From a bacterium (GTDB taxonomy: Bacteria > Patescibacteriota > Microgenomatia > Levybacterales > UBA12049): 16,078 bases of DNA. The notes under the pieces are model-generated. The model did no database searches. It had not been told where the DNA came from and saw nothing but the letters and a program-made list of their open reading frames with translations. The stretch lies in assembly GCA_021813005.1 (NCBI GenBank), contig JAKAMH010000009.1, positions 1 to 16,078 on the forward strand, in the 5' to 3' direction. The position numbers and the translations under genes are program-made. Of this stretch, positions 1 through 5,984 are shown one piece after another. Every line of letters begins with the position of its first letter. Within the stretch, counting starts at the first letter, position 1.

Positions 1-2
1 CC

Positions 3-596
3 TGTCCGCAACGCATCCCTCGCGATGTACTTTCCCGGGCGATGAATTACATTTCCGAGGGAGATAGAGTCGTTATCGATGCTATCTTTGGCGTAGTCGG
101 GCAGGAAGAGATGTCAACCGTGAGTGAGCTTGCAGCGCGTTTTGGCGTCACTGAAAAAAGAATAAAAAGCAAGCTTGGTCACGGTCAGACAAGGCTCAGG
201 CACCATCAAGAGGTTAATGACATACAAGATCTTCTGCAGGACGAGCCAGAATCTGCTGTGCCCCTGGTCGGGGAGAAGCAAGAGAGAGTCGACCTGGTTC
301 AACGGGTGCAAGACATTGTTAGGGAAGGCAATCGCGAGAGAAAAGCAGAAGAAGAACGCATAAATTTTATACGACAACCGATAGCTGTGCTCGATCTTCC
401 GCCCCGTCTCACGACAATACTTAAAAACTTCGGTATAACAACGACGGGTTCACTTTGGAATTATAATTTCAACAAACTTTCGCTAATACTGGGAAATGAT
501 TCATTGTTTGTCACGTCACGTTTGCGAGAATTCAGACGTCACTTGGCAGCCGGAACGCTTGAAAAATTCAAAGAAAAATATTCGCAGTGCACATAA
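3..596 (+). CDS. Sigma-70 region-4-like HTH plus RNAP alpha-CTD-like protein (5' partial)
   Basis: The reading frame is open to the left edge, so the start lies outside the window; the ATG at 42 is internal or only an alternative start. The first ~65 visible residues read like sigma-70 region 4: the segment EGDRVVIDAIFG corresponds to the 'EREREVIxLRFG' helix, and SELAARFGVTEKRIKSKLG to the DNA-recognition helix-turn-helix. A charged linker (roughly residues 60-115 counted from the ATG at 42) follows. The last ~60 residues (LDLPPRLTTILKNFGITTTGSLW and the following helix pairs) resemble the helix-hairpin-helix fold of the RNA polymerase alpha C-terminal domain. A DNA-binding transcription protein is the natural inference, either a sigma-like factor or a regulator that carries both promoter-contacting modules. 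The upstream part needed to decide whether sigma region 2 is present is missing. No clear intrinsic terminator follows; only a weak 5-bp hairpin at 631-646 is visible. Confidence 0.6.
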   Translation, partial: CPQRIPRDVLSRAMNYISEGDRVVIDAIFGVVGQEEMSTVSELAARFGVTEKRIKSKLGHGQTRLRHHQEVNDIQDLLQDEPESAVPLVGEKQERVDLVQRVQDIVREGNRERKAEEERINFIRQPIAVLDLPPRLTTILKNFGITTTGSLWNYNFNKLSLILGNDSLFVTSRLREFRRHLAAGTLEKFKEKYSQCT

Positions 597-707
597 TATC
601 TATCTGACTTTAATTTATATGTCTTAACTCCTTGTCTCCTAACAAGCTTTACAATAACTTAAACTCGCAACCTATCCACCCATTCCCCCCGTACTTAATA
701 AACTTTA

Positions 708-746
708 TTAACCCGTAACTCGTTAACCCATTAACTTATTAACCTC
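708..746. repeat. Degenerate 7-8 bp TTAAC direct-repeat array
   Basis: Five units beginning at 708, 716, 723, 731 and 739 read TTAACCCG, TAACTCG, TTAACCCA, TTAACTTA and TTAACCTC, a near-tandem array with an 8,7,8,8 spacing. Two further units (TCAACCCG and TTAACCCC) lie at 828-843. The related words AACTTTATTAAC, AACTTTATG and AACTTTACAT are scattered through 700-815. This occupies the non-coding stretch 597-847, which has no supported gene. The function is unknown; it may be simple low-complexity drift or a protein-binding array. Confidence 0.5.
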
Positions 747-847
747 TTATCTCCATACTTTATAAACTTTATGTCGTCCAGGGGACGATCATCCTTTGGA
801 TGAAACTTTACATACTTTAAAGACTCATCAACCCGTTAACCCCCGTC

Positions 848-876
848 TTGACACAATCGCGTTTCTTCGTTACACT
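848..876 (+). promoter_or_regulatory. Sigma-70-type promoter of the yhhQ-like transporter gene
   Basis: A perfect -35 TTGACA (848-853) is separated by exactly 17 bases from a -10 TACACT (871-876). The predicted start is near 883, which leaves an unusually long 5' leader of about 130 bases before the ATG at 1016. The other promoters of this window sit almost directly on their start codons. Confidence 0.75.
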
Positions 877-913
877 CTCTCTATTATGCAGAGGCATTCC
901 CATGCATAGTCGA

Positions 914-925
914 GTTGACGTCAAC
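914..925. promoter_or_regulatory. Perfect 12-bp palindrome in the yhhQ-like gene leader
   Basis: GTTGACGTCAAC is a perfect palindrome about 30 bases downstream of the predicted transcription start. As RNA it could form only a 4-bp stem with an ACGU loop; as DNA it could be a dimeric-repressor site. An adjacent pairing TATGCA (885-890) with TGCATA (903-908) could form another small leader stem. Confidence 0.35.
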
Positions 926-964
926 AATAATTACTCTCCGTACCCATACGCCTTGCGTTGAGTT

Positions 965-1007
965 CGGGGGATTTTTGTGAAAAAGTACACCTCCCGGCGG
1001 GAGGTGT
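965..1007 (+). promoter_or_regulatory. Leader with mutually exclusive hairpins covering the ribosome binding site
   Basis: CACCTCCC (988-995) pairs perfectly with GGGAGGTG (999-1006), extended by A987-U1007, over a GGC loop. The 3' arm contains GGAGGTG, which is the only Shine-Dalgarno sequence and lies 9 bases before the ATG at 1016. The hairpin would therefore block translation; with the following TTTT it could also act as a weak terminator. A competing stem CGGGGG (965-970) with CTCCCG (991-996, one G-U pair) uses the same bases and would free the Shine-Dalgarno sequence. This is the layout of a riboswitch-type expression platform. I could not match the upstream leader to the preQ1-I or preQ1-II consensus. 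Confidence 0.55.
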
Positions 1008-1015
1008 TTTGATTT

Positions 1016-1669
1016 ATGTTTAGGATACAAAAACTCGATTTGCTTATCTCATTTTACATCGCCTGTATTGCGGTATCGGAGTTGATGGGAGCCAAGACAT
1101 TCCCGCTCTTCACTATTGGCACACTGCATCTGAGTGCGAGTTCCGGAATCTTTGTCGTCCCCTTAATTTATGGTATCAATGATATCGTGACGGAGGTTCT
1201 CGGTAAAGACAGGGCGCGGAGCATTGTCCGCTCAGGACTACTTGTCATTGTTTTCCTTTTGCTTTTCTCTGTCCTTGCAACAGCGCTTCCGCCGTCTGCC
1301 CGTTTTGCGCCAAGTGAGAAATCGTATGACGCAGTCTTTGGCTTGTCTATACGTATCGCAGCAGCGAGTCTGACGGCATTTGCTTTTGCTGAGTTCCTGG
1401 ACGTCTATATCTTTGCTAGCCTTCGGAAGAAATTTGGCAAGCGCCGTCTCTGGCTTCGTACCAATGTCTCAAATTTTCTGGCGCAATTTAGTGATACGAG
1501 TTTCTTTATTATCCTTGCCTTTTACGCCGTAGGTCAGCCTGTTTCTCAGAACATGCTGTTTCTCTTTGGGCTCATCATTCCGTACTGGCTTCTCAAGTGT
1601 TTCATGTCTGTGATTGAGACACCCCTGGTCTATGTCGGTGTCCGCTGGCTCAAGGAGGGAAAGAAATAA
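1016..1669 (+). CDS. yhhQ: Queuosine precursor transporter, YhhQ/VUT (DUF165) family
   Basis: A 217-residue integral membrane protein with about six hydrophobic segments, matching the size of the YhhQ/VUT family. Family members import queuosine precursors (preQ0, preQ1 or queuine) for modification of the tRNA wobble base. Visible family features are the N-terminal segment ending in SELMGAKTF, the acidic/basic motif NDIVTEVLGKDRAR after the second segment, the helix AFAFAEFLDVYIFASLRKKFG and the conserved stretch LRTNVSNFLAQFSDTSFF. The ATG at 1016 is set by GGAGGTG at 1000-1006, sequestered in the leader hairpin described separately. The gene stands alone behind its own promoter and ends 12 bases from the convergent gene. 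A salvage transporter fits an organism with reduced biosynthesis. Family assignment is firm; the exact substrate is inferred. Confidence 0.88.
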   Translation: MFRIQKLDLLISFYIACIAVSELMGAKTFPLFTIGTLHLSASSGIFVVPLIYGINDIVTEVLGKDRARSIVRSGLLVIVFLLLFSVLATALPPSARFAPSEKSYDAVFGLSIRIAAASLTAFAFAEFLDVYIFASLRKKFGKRRLWLRTNVSNFLAQFSDTSFFIILAFYAVGQPVSQNMLFLFGLIIPYWLLKCFMSVIETPLVYVGVRWLKEGKK

Positions 1670-1681
1670 ACGCAATTGCCC

Positions 1682-2587
1682 TTAGTTTCCTCTATAGCTT
1701 TGCGGGGAGGCCGTCGGCGGATAAATTGGCGATGGAGATGGTGCCCCGGCTTGACAGTTTGCGATAGCAAACAGATCGCTTGAATAGTCTGAGTTACTCT
1801 GCGGCGAGTAGGTAGATATCTGTATGTGATAGCCAAAACCCGGCGTAATTGCTTTACTGTCAATACTTGCCGGCACATTCCAAGTATACGTTCCCTTTTC
1901 TGCTGCGGTATTAGTATTGGCTTTTATCACTCCAACTATCGGCAACTTATCGCTGTAGTTTGATGATCCAGGCGGATAGAGGTCAATTGATATGCCTTGT
2001 ACACTGGTTGGTACTGTCCACTCAATAGTGTATGGATCCCCAATACAAACCGTTTCTGAGTTGTTAGGATGTAGAATAGCGACGGAGTTCCTTCCTCCTG
2101 GCGAATAAGTATTATATCCATACGACGGAGTTGGCGTAAGCCAGGAGGAAGTGACATAAAAGACTACGCAGTCGTATCCTTTCTTATGCTGAAAGACGGC
2201 ATTGAGCCGGTCAGGAGCATTTTGAGACATTTGCAATGTACCACCATCATATGCTCTGCTATTCGAAGAAGGAGTTACCCGGGTGGCAAAGTCTGCACAT
2301 AGCTCATAGGAGTTTGGCGATATACGCTGATATGCATACGGACTCTCTGTATTGGGATCGGTGTATTGTAGTGCGCTCGGTATAGCATTGAGTGTAGCGG
2401 GAAGCATTTGGTTCTGTGAATAATAGCCTTGTATGTCACTTGAGATACTTACAAAATCGCTTTGACGCTGCTGATCAAAGTTCATTGCTTGCTCTGAGGT
2501 GGGTAATCCCGCAATGACAAATCCTGCAACAACCACAATAAAACAGAGAAAACTGATGATTCCGATTCCAATATAATATTTCTTCAT
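1682..2587 (-). CDS. Membrane-anchored surface protein with pilin-like and Kre9/Ig-like domains
   Basis: A 301-residue protein with a single N-terminal membrane helix (about residues 5-27) after the basic start MKKYY, so the rest should lie outside the membrane. Residues ~35-140 resemble the globular part of type II secretion/type IV pseudopilins as found in candidate-phyla bacteria: QRQSDFVSISSDIQGYY, then a DP..ESPYAYQ segment and YELCADF. Residues ~168-276 look like a Kre9/Knh1-type Ig-like domain (SVAILHPNNSETVCIGDPYTIEW near the start, GTYTWNVP in the middle, YSSDLFAI at the end). The tail is Pro/Ser-rich, with a low-complexity end. Cysteines C97 and C140 in the first domain, and C181 and C278 in the second, could form disulfides. 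The start codon overlaps the stop of the upstream DUF5671-like gene by ATGA, so they are one operon. A cell-surface structural or adhesive role is inferred. Confidence 0.6.
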   Translation of the reverse strand: MKKYYIGIGIISFLCFIVVVAGFVIAGLPTSEQAMNFDQQRQSDFVSISSDIQGYYSQNQMLPATLNAIPSALQYTDPNTESPYAYQRISPNSYELCADFATRVTPSSNSRAYDGGTLQMSQNAPDRLNAVFQHKKGYDCVVFYVTSSWLTPTPSYGYNTYSPGGRNSVAILHPNNSETVCIGDPYTIEWTVPTSVQGISIDLYPPGSSNYSDKLPIVGVIKANTNTAAEKGTYTWNVPASIDSKAITPGFGYHIQISTYSPQSNSDYSSDLFAIANCQAGAPSPSPIYPPTASPQSYRGN

Positions 2588-3162
2588 ACCCTTACTATCC
2601 TCTTATCCGTTCGGACTTGATGGAAGAAGTATGCGAATATGCTGCCATTCACTGTGATTACTGTGACTTCGGTTATAAAACTACTTGCCAAAAAATATCC
2701 GGTGAGAAGGTTGTATATTAGTACGGCAATGTACACCAGTAAGATAATAAATGTTAAAACAAGTGCAAGATATGTCAAAAACCTTCGTATTTTAATTATC
2801 TGAATAGCAGGGTTCTCTTTGGCGTGTTTTGTGGTATTGAGGAAAAAGAAAGCAAAAATCGGTTCGCTCACCAAGATGAGGAGTAGAAACACTTGCACAT
2901 TGTTGTTGGGAGTCTTGATATATGGGTTATAGACGAGTGTGGGTATCGGGAAGAGAATCTCTGCGATATAGTGAACTGCTACACAGAATGAGAATGCCAG
3001 GAAGGCAAGACTGACGAACATGATCAAATGCTCAAATGTATCAAACATTGTATGGGATAGTACCGCTTCCGGCGCTTGTTGTTCGTGTGTCGGATCGGGG
3101 TTGCCTACTCCTTTCTTCTCATCCTGTTTCCTCTGGGCTTCTTTTTCGGGCAGATCGTTCAT
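2584..3162 (-). CDS. DUF5671-like four-helix membrane protein
   Basis: A 192-residue protein. Residues 1-40 are hydrophilic and charged. Four hydrophobic segments follow at about 45-72 (LIMFVSLAFLAFSFCVAVHYI), 90-110, 128-152 and 158-180, and the C-terminus is short and basic. The pattern of an FDTFEHL entry, a helix, then a 'hYIaeilFP' turn resembles the DUF5671 domain common in candidate-phyla bacteria; this assignment is from memory of the family pattern. It is the first gene of the minus-strand operon and overlaps the next gene by 4 bases, which suggests the two membrane proteins work together. No Shine-Dalgarno sequence precedes the ATG, and the promoter predicts a start only a few bases upstream. 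Confidence 0.6.
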   Translation of the reverse strand: MNDLPEKEAQRKQDEKKGVGNPDPTHEQQAPEAVLSHTMFDTFEHLIMFVSLAFLAFSFCVAVHYIAEILFPIPTLVYNPYIKTPNNNVQVFLLLILVSEPIFAFFFLNTTKHAKENPAIQIIKIRRFLTYLALVLTFIILLVYIAVLIYNLLTGYFLASSFITEVTVITVNGSIFAYFFHQVRTDKRIVRV

Positions 3163-3171
3163 ACTACATTC

Positions 3172-3201
3172 AGTCTAGCGACGCTTCTCACAAAAAGTCA
3201 A
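3172..3201 (-). promoter_or_regulatory. Promoter of the DUF5671-like/surface-protein operon
   Basis: On the minus strand, -35 TTGACT (3201-3196), an 18-base spacer and -10 TAGACT (3177-3172). The predicted start is near 3165, only a few bases before the ATG at 3162, so the mRNA should be leaderless or nearly so. The site shares the 73-bp divergent region with the promoter of the gene at 3236. Confidence 0.5.
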
Positions 3202-3220
3202 CTATATGTGCTGAGTTTAG

Positions 3221-3226
3221 TATAAT
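3221..3226 (+). promoter_or_regulatory. -10 element of the dihydrofolate-reductase-like gene
   Basis: A perfect TATAAT lies 9 bases before the ATG at 3236. The -35 region (TCAACT near 3198-3203) is weak and overlaps the -35 element of the divergent minus-strand promoter. No Shine-Dalgarno sequence lies between the -10 and the ATG, so translation should be leaderless. Confidence 0.55.
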
Positions 3227-3235
3227 AAGTAGGTT

Positions 3236-3766
3236 ATGAAAGTTATCTTGGGAATGGTAATGTCGGTGGACGGCAAGACGACGCGGCATAACGCGCCGGA
3301 TATTTATCACTGGTCAAGCAAAGAGGATCAGAAACACTTTTTCTCTTTGGTTGAAAAACATGACGTGATTGTCATGGGTCGGCGGACATATGAGGCCTCC
3401 CGTCCGGTCATCAGACTCACACCCGGCAAACTTCGTCTTATCATGACACGAAGTCCAGAGGAGTTTAAGAAAGAAGCAGTACCGGGGCAGCTTGAATTTA
3501 CCGCTGCCTCACCCGGAGAAATTATTTCCGGTCTTTCGCAAAAAGGCTACTCAGAGATTCTTCTCGCAGGGGGAGGGGAAATCAACACACTTTTTCTCAA
3601 AGAGAATTTAGTTAATGAACTCTACCTGACGATTGAACCAAAAGTCTTTGGCCTAGGTAACCCATTGGTCGCAGCAGAAGCGCTTGATATTAATTTATCT
3701 TTGGAAAGTGTTGAGAAATTAAATATAGAGGGGACGCTGCTTTTGAAATATAGTGTTGCTAGCTAG
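3236..3766 (+). CDS. RibD C-terminal/dihydrofolate-reductase-like NADPH-dependent reductase
   Basis: A 176-residue single-domain protein of the dihydrofolate reductase fold (RibD C-terminal family). The first strand and loop MKVILGMVMSVDGKTT, the segment HDVIVMGRRTYEA and the nucleotide-binding stretch LLAGGGEINTLFL are characteristic, as is the later YLTIEPKVFGLGNPL. Members reduce pteridine-like or pyrimidine substrates with NADPH. The free-standing RibD-C-like group is often of unknown substrate, so a role in folate or riboflavin metabolism is only inferred; no other rib or fol gene is in the window. It is monocistronic, divergent from the surface-protein operon, and read from a leaderless-type start. 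No intrinsic terminator was seen after it. Confidence 0.8.
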   Translation: MKVILGMVMSVDGKTTRHNAPDIYHWSSKEDQKHFFSLVEKHDVIVMGRRTYEASRPVIRLTPGKLRLIMTRSPEEFKKEAVPGQLEFTAASPGEIISGLSQKGYSEILLAGGGEINTLFLKENLVNELYLTIEPKVFGLGNPLVAAEALDINLSLESVEKLNIEGTLLLKYSVAS

Positions 3767-3795
3767 ATAGTTCTATTATGATCTTCTCATACATC

Positions 3796-3824
3796 TTGAC
3801 GGAGACAAACCAAAGGTTGATCAT
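3796..3824 (+). promoter_or_regulatory. Probable promoter of the small coiled-coil gene
   Basis: -35 TTGACG (3796-3801), a 17-base spacer and a weak -10 GATCAT (3819-3824). The predicted start falls on or next to the ATG at 3831, another leaderless arrangement. Confidence 0.4.
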
Positions 3825-3830
3825 GGATCT

Positions 3831-4067
3831 ATGAAGAACCCACTTCCACCGGTCACAAAAATTGATTTAGCTGAAGCATTTGAGGCATATGATGGGAGAA
3901 ATAAATTATACAGAGACGAGATTTTAACAAAACTTGATCGGGCTATGGGAGAGTTGGAGACAATACGGGAGGATAGCGTAATAGGGATACACCAAATGAG
4001 AGAGTTGAGAGAAGAAGTTGATGATCACGTAAAAAGAATTAAAGTACTTGAAGGCCGTACGCAATAA
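3831..4067 (+). CDS. Small hypothetical coiled-coil protein
   Basis: A 78-residue, highly charged protein with no membrane segment. From about residue 20 it is nearly all predicted helix, with heptad-like spacing of hydrophobic residues (LDRAMGELETIREDSVI, then MRELREEVDDHVKRIKVLE), so a dimeric coiled coil is likely. The amino-acid make-up is that of a real protein, and a TTGACG/17/GATCAT promoter sits at the expected distance, but no Shine-Dalgarno sequence is present. I do not recognise a family; small coiled-coil proteins of this kind occur widely in candidate-phyla genomes. It lies between a reductase gene and a convergent tRNA gene, which gives no functional hint. Confidence 0.55.
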   Translation: MKNPLPPVTKIDLAEAFEAYDGRNKLYRDEILTKLDRAMGELETIREDSVIGIHQMRELREEVDDHVKRIKVLEGRTQ

Positions 4068-4115
4068 CTTCCTTTATAACCCAATCCTCCATTAAATTTT
4101 GAATTTGTCGAAGAG

Positions 4116-4186
4116 TCGGGGTGCCGCGAATCGGACGCGGACTACCGCACCCCCAGCGCGGCGTACTACCACTATACTACACCCCG
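4116..4186 (-). tRNA. tRNA-Pro (anticodon GGG), no encoded CCA
   Basis: Read on the minus strand from 4186, a full cloverleaf forms. The acceptor stem is CGGGGTG/CACCCCG (7 perfect pairs, with the C1-G72 pair typical of bacterial tRNA-Pro). The D arm is GTAT/GTAC with loop AGTGGTA. The anticodon stem is CCGCG/TGCGG with loop CTGGGGG, giving anticodon GGG. The variable loop is TAGT, and the T stem is CCGCG/CGCGG. The discriminator base is A. No CCA is encoded (the next bases are CTC), so CCA must be added enzymatically. The T loop reads TCCGATT, with C where the near-universal U55 is expected. The gene is 71 bases long and convergent with the plus-strand small coiled-coil gene. Confidence 0.9.
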
Positions 4187-4234
4187 TAATTAGTAACCTG
4201 TTACAAATAACCAGCAAGAGATTAATTGTACCGC

Positions 4235-4262
4235 TTGTATTTTAACACATTAGTGCTACAAT
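4235..4262 (+). promoter_or_regulatory. recA promoter (extended -10)
   Basis: TGC followed by TACAAT (4254-4262) is an extended -10; a partial -35 TTGTAT (4235-4240) lies 16 bases upstream. The predicted start near 4269 leaves only about 4 bases before the recA ATG, and there is no Shine-Dalgarno sequence. No inverted repeat resembling a LexA box was found over the promoter. Confidence 0.55.
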
Positions 4263-4272
4263 CTTACTAACA

Positions 4273-5370
4273 ATGGCAAAGTCCTCTAATAATCAAAAAA
4301 CCATGCAGGTCCCCTCCGATCAGACACAAAAACTTGAATCAATCCGCCTGGCAATGGACCAGATTGAAAAGCAATACGGTCGCGGTGCAATCATGCGCTT
4401 CGGTGATGCCGGCCAAAAGTTTGATGTCTCAGTTATCTCTACCGGCTGTCTGCCGCTTGATCTGGCGCTCGGTGTCGGCGGTGTCCCCCGGGGCCGCATA
4501 ATAGAGATCTATGGGCCCGAGGCGTCCGGTAAAACAACAGTCTGTCTGTCTATCATAGCCCAGGCCCAGAAACACGGCGGCGTCGCTGCCTTTATCGATG
4601 CCGAGCATGCACTTGATCCCCAGTGGGCAGAGCGTATTGGTGTCAAGCTGGATGAGCTTTTGATCTCGCAACCCGATACCGGCGAGCAGGCCCTCGAAAT
4701 CGCGGAAAGCCTGGTCCGCTCCGGCGGCATTGACGTGATGGTTATCGATTCCGTGGCAGCACTGGTGCCGCGGGCTGAGATTGAAGGCGAGATGGGGGAC
4801 TCCGTCATGGGACTCCAAGCCCGGCTCATGTCACAGGCGCTTCGCAAGTTGACAGCCGTCATCTCCAAATCCAAAACGGTTGTTATCTTCACCAACCAGC
4901 TTCGCCAGAAGATTGGCGTGATGTTTGGTAATCCAGAGACCACGACCGGTGGTATGGCTCTCAAATTTTATGCTTCGGTGAGGATGGATATCCGGAAAAT
5001 AGAGACACTCAAAGACGGTGACAAAGTTGTTGGTTCGCGCCACCGTGTCAAAGTTGTCAAAAATAAAGTTTCTTCTCCCTTCCGCATTGCCGAATTTGAC
5101 GTGACTGGTCAGGGGATATCCCGCGAGGGCGGTATTGTGGATGTTGGGGCAGAAATGGATATTATCCAGAAATCAGGTGCATTCTATCGGTTTGAAGATC
5201 AGATGATTGGACAGGGAAAAGTTGCGACACAGCTTTTTCTCAAGGAAAATCCCGAGGTTGCCAAGAAGATTGTCAAGATGATCATGGCTAAGGCCCGAGA
5301 CGGTGGCTCGCCACTTATCGTAGGCGCCGAGGAAAACGAAGAAGAAGAGAAAGAAGTTTCCGCAGATTAA
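4273..5370 (+). CDS. recA: Recombinase RecA
   Basis: RecA forms ATP-dependent filaments on single-stranded DNA and catalyses strand exchange in homologous recombination. The 365-residue product is full length for the family. An N-terminal helix (residues ~15-45, ending in YGRGAIMRFGD) leads to the ATPase core: Walker A GPEASGKTT at 81-89, the catalytic glutamate E111 in IDAEHALDP, and Walker B VMVIDS at 155-160. The DNA-binding L2 region follows FTNQLRQKIGVMFGNPE at about 206-222. The C-terminal domain ends in an acidic tail (EENEEEEKE), which in other RecA proteins restrains activity. recX starts 8 bases after the stop, so the pair is an operon, a common arrangement in which RecX tempers RecA. 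The gene appears to start on a leaderless mRNA. Confidence 0.98.
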   Translation: MAKSSNNQKTMQVPSDQTQKLESIRLAMDQIEKQYGRGAIMRFGDAGQKFDVSVISTGCLPLDLALGVGGVPRGRIIEIYGPEASGKTTVCLSIIAQAQKHGGVAAFIDAEHALDPQWAERIGVKLDELLISQPDTGEQALEIAESLVRSGGIDVMVIDSVAALVPRAEIEGEMGDSVMGLQARLMSQALRKLTAVISKSKTVVIFTNQLRQKIGVMFGNPETTTGGMALKFYASVRMDIRKIETLKDGDKVVGSRHRVKVVKNKVSSPFRIAEFDVTGQGISREGGIVDVGAEMDIIQKSGAFYRFEDQMIGQGKVATQLFLKENPEVAKKIVKMIMAKARDGGSPLIVGAEENEEEEKEVSAD

Positions 5371-5378
5371 GCTCCTTC

Positions 5379-5861
5379 ATGGATGACTACGAAAAGTACC
5401 TCAGATTTGCTATACGGTTTTTAGGGCGCCGTCCCCGATCTGTCAAAGAAGTTCGTGACCGGCTCATCATGCGTCAAGCCTCTCCCGAGGTGGCTGACCG
5501 GGTTATAGACAGGCTCTCGTCCGAAAAATTTTTAAATGACGCGGAGTTTGCCGGCTGGTGGATCAGGCAACGGACAGAGTTTCGTCCCAAACCCCGCCGC
5601 GTCATACTTTTGGAACTTTCCCAAAAGGGTATCCCGAGAGAGGTAGCCGAGGAAGCGCTGGGCGCGGAGGATACGCCGTATGAGAACGATATCGAGCAGG
5701 CCAAAAAAGTAGGTGAGAAGCAGATTCGTCGTTACCGTACATTTTCTAGGGATGAAGCGAGGGAGAAGCTGGCAGTGTTTCTGGCACGACGTGGTTTTTC
5801 CTGGGAGACTATAAAACGCTGCATTGACGAGATTTTGGCATTGCAGTATAATAGGGATTAA
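5379..5861 (+). CDS. recX: Regulatory protein RecX
   Basis: RecX binds RecA filaments and limits or remodels them. The 160-residue protein shows the expected tandem three-helix repeats: the first with YLRFAIRFLGRRPRSVKEVRDRL, the second with VIDRLSSEKFLNDAEFAGWWIRQR, and the third after KPRRVILLELSQKGIPREVAEEAL, followed by a further repeat (EKLAVFLARRGFSWETIKRCI). Its length is in the normal 150-200 residue range. It lies directly behind recA with an 8-base gap and no convincing Shine-Dalgarno sequence, so translation may depend on recA reading. No clear terminator follows; the 123-base gap to the RNase Y gene contains only weak signals. Confidence 0.92.
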   Translation: MDDYEKYLRFAIRFLGRRPRSVKEVRDRLIMRQASPEVADRVIDRLSSEKFLNDAEFAGWWIRQRTEFRPKPRRVILLELSQKGIPREVAEEALGAEDTPYENDIEQAKKVGEKQIRRYRTFSRDEAREKLAVFLARRGFSWETIKRCIDEILALQYNRD

Positions 5862-5984
5862 GTTTGGCAAGGGAAGATTGTCAAGGATATGTGCACCATA
5901 TGAGCAGGTTTTACTCACACGAACATATTCCGCACACAGCCAGATAAATAGTTTGGCTTTCTTCCTATTGCCGCGTATTTAGAT

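Noticed and set aside
650..845. Replication origin with DnaA boxes in the TTAAC-rich stretch
   Set aside because: No TTATCCACA-like boxes in clusters were found, and no dnaA or dnaN gene is nearby.
877..1015. Canonical preQ1-I or preQ1-II riboswitch in the transporter leader
   Set aside because: The context fits, but I could not find the conserved loop and A-rich tail of preQ1-I or the preQ1-II core by eye; only the expression-platform-like pairing is supported.
4235..4272. LexA/SOS box at recA
   Set aside because: No inverted repeat of the CTGT-N8-ACAG or GAAC-N4-GTTC type was found in the recA promoter region.
4429..5043. Minus-strand ORFs opposite recA
   Set aside because: These are shadows of a well-conserved gene; their sequences resemble no protein family.
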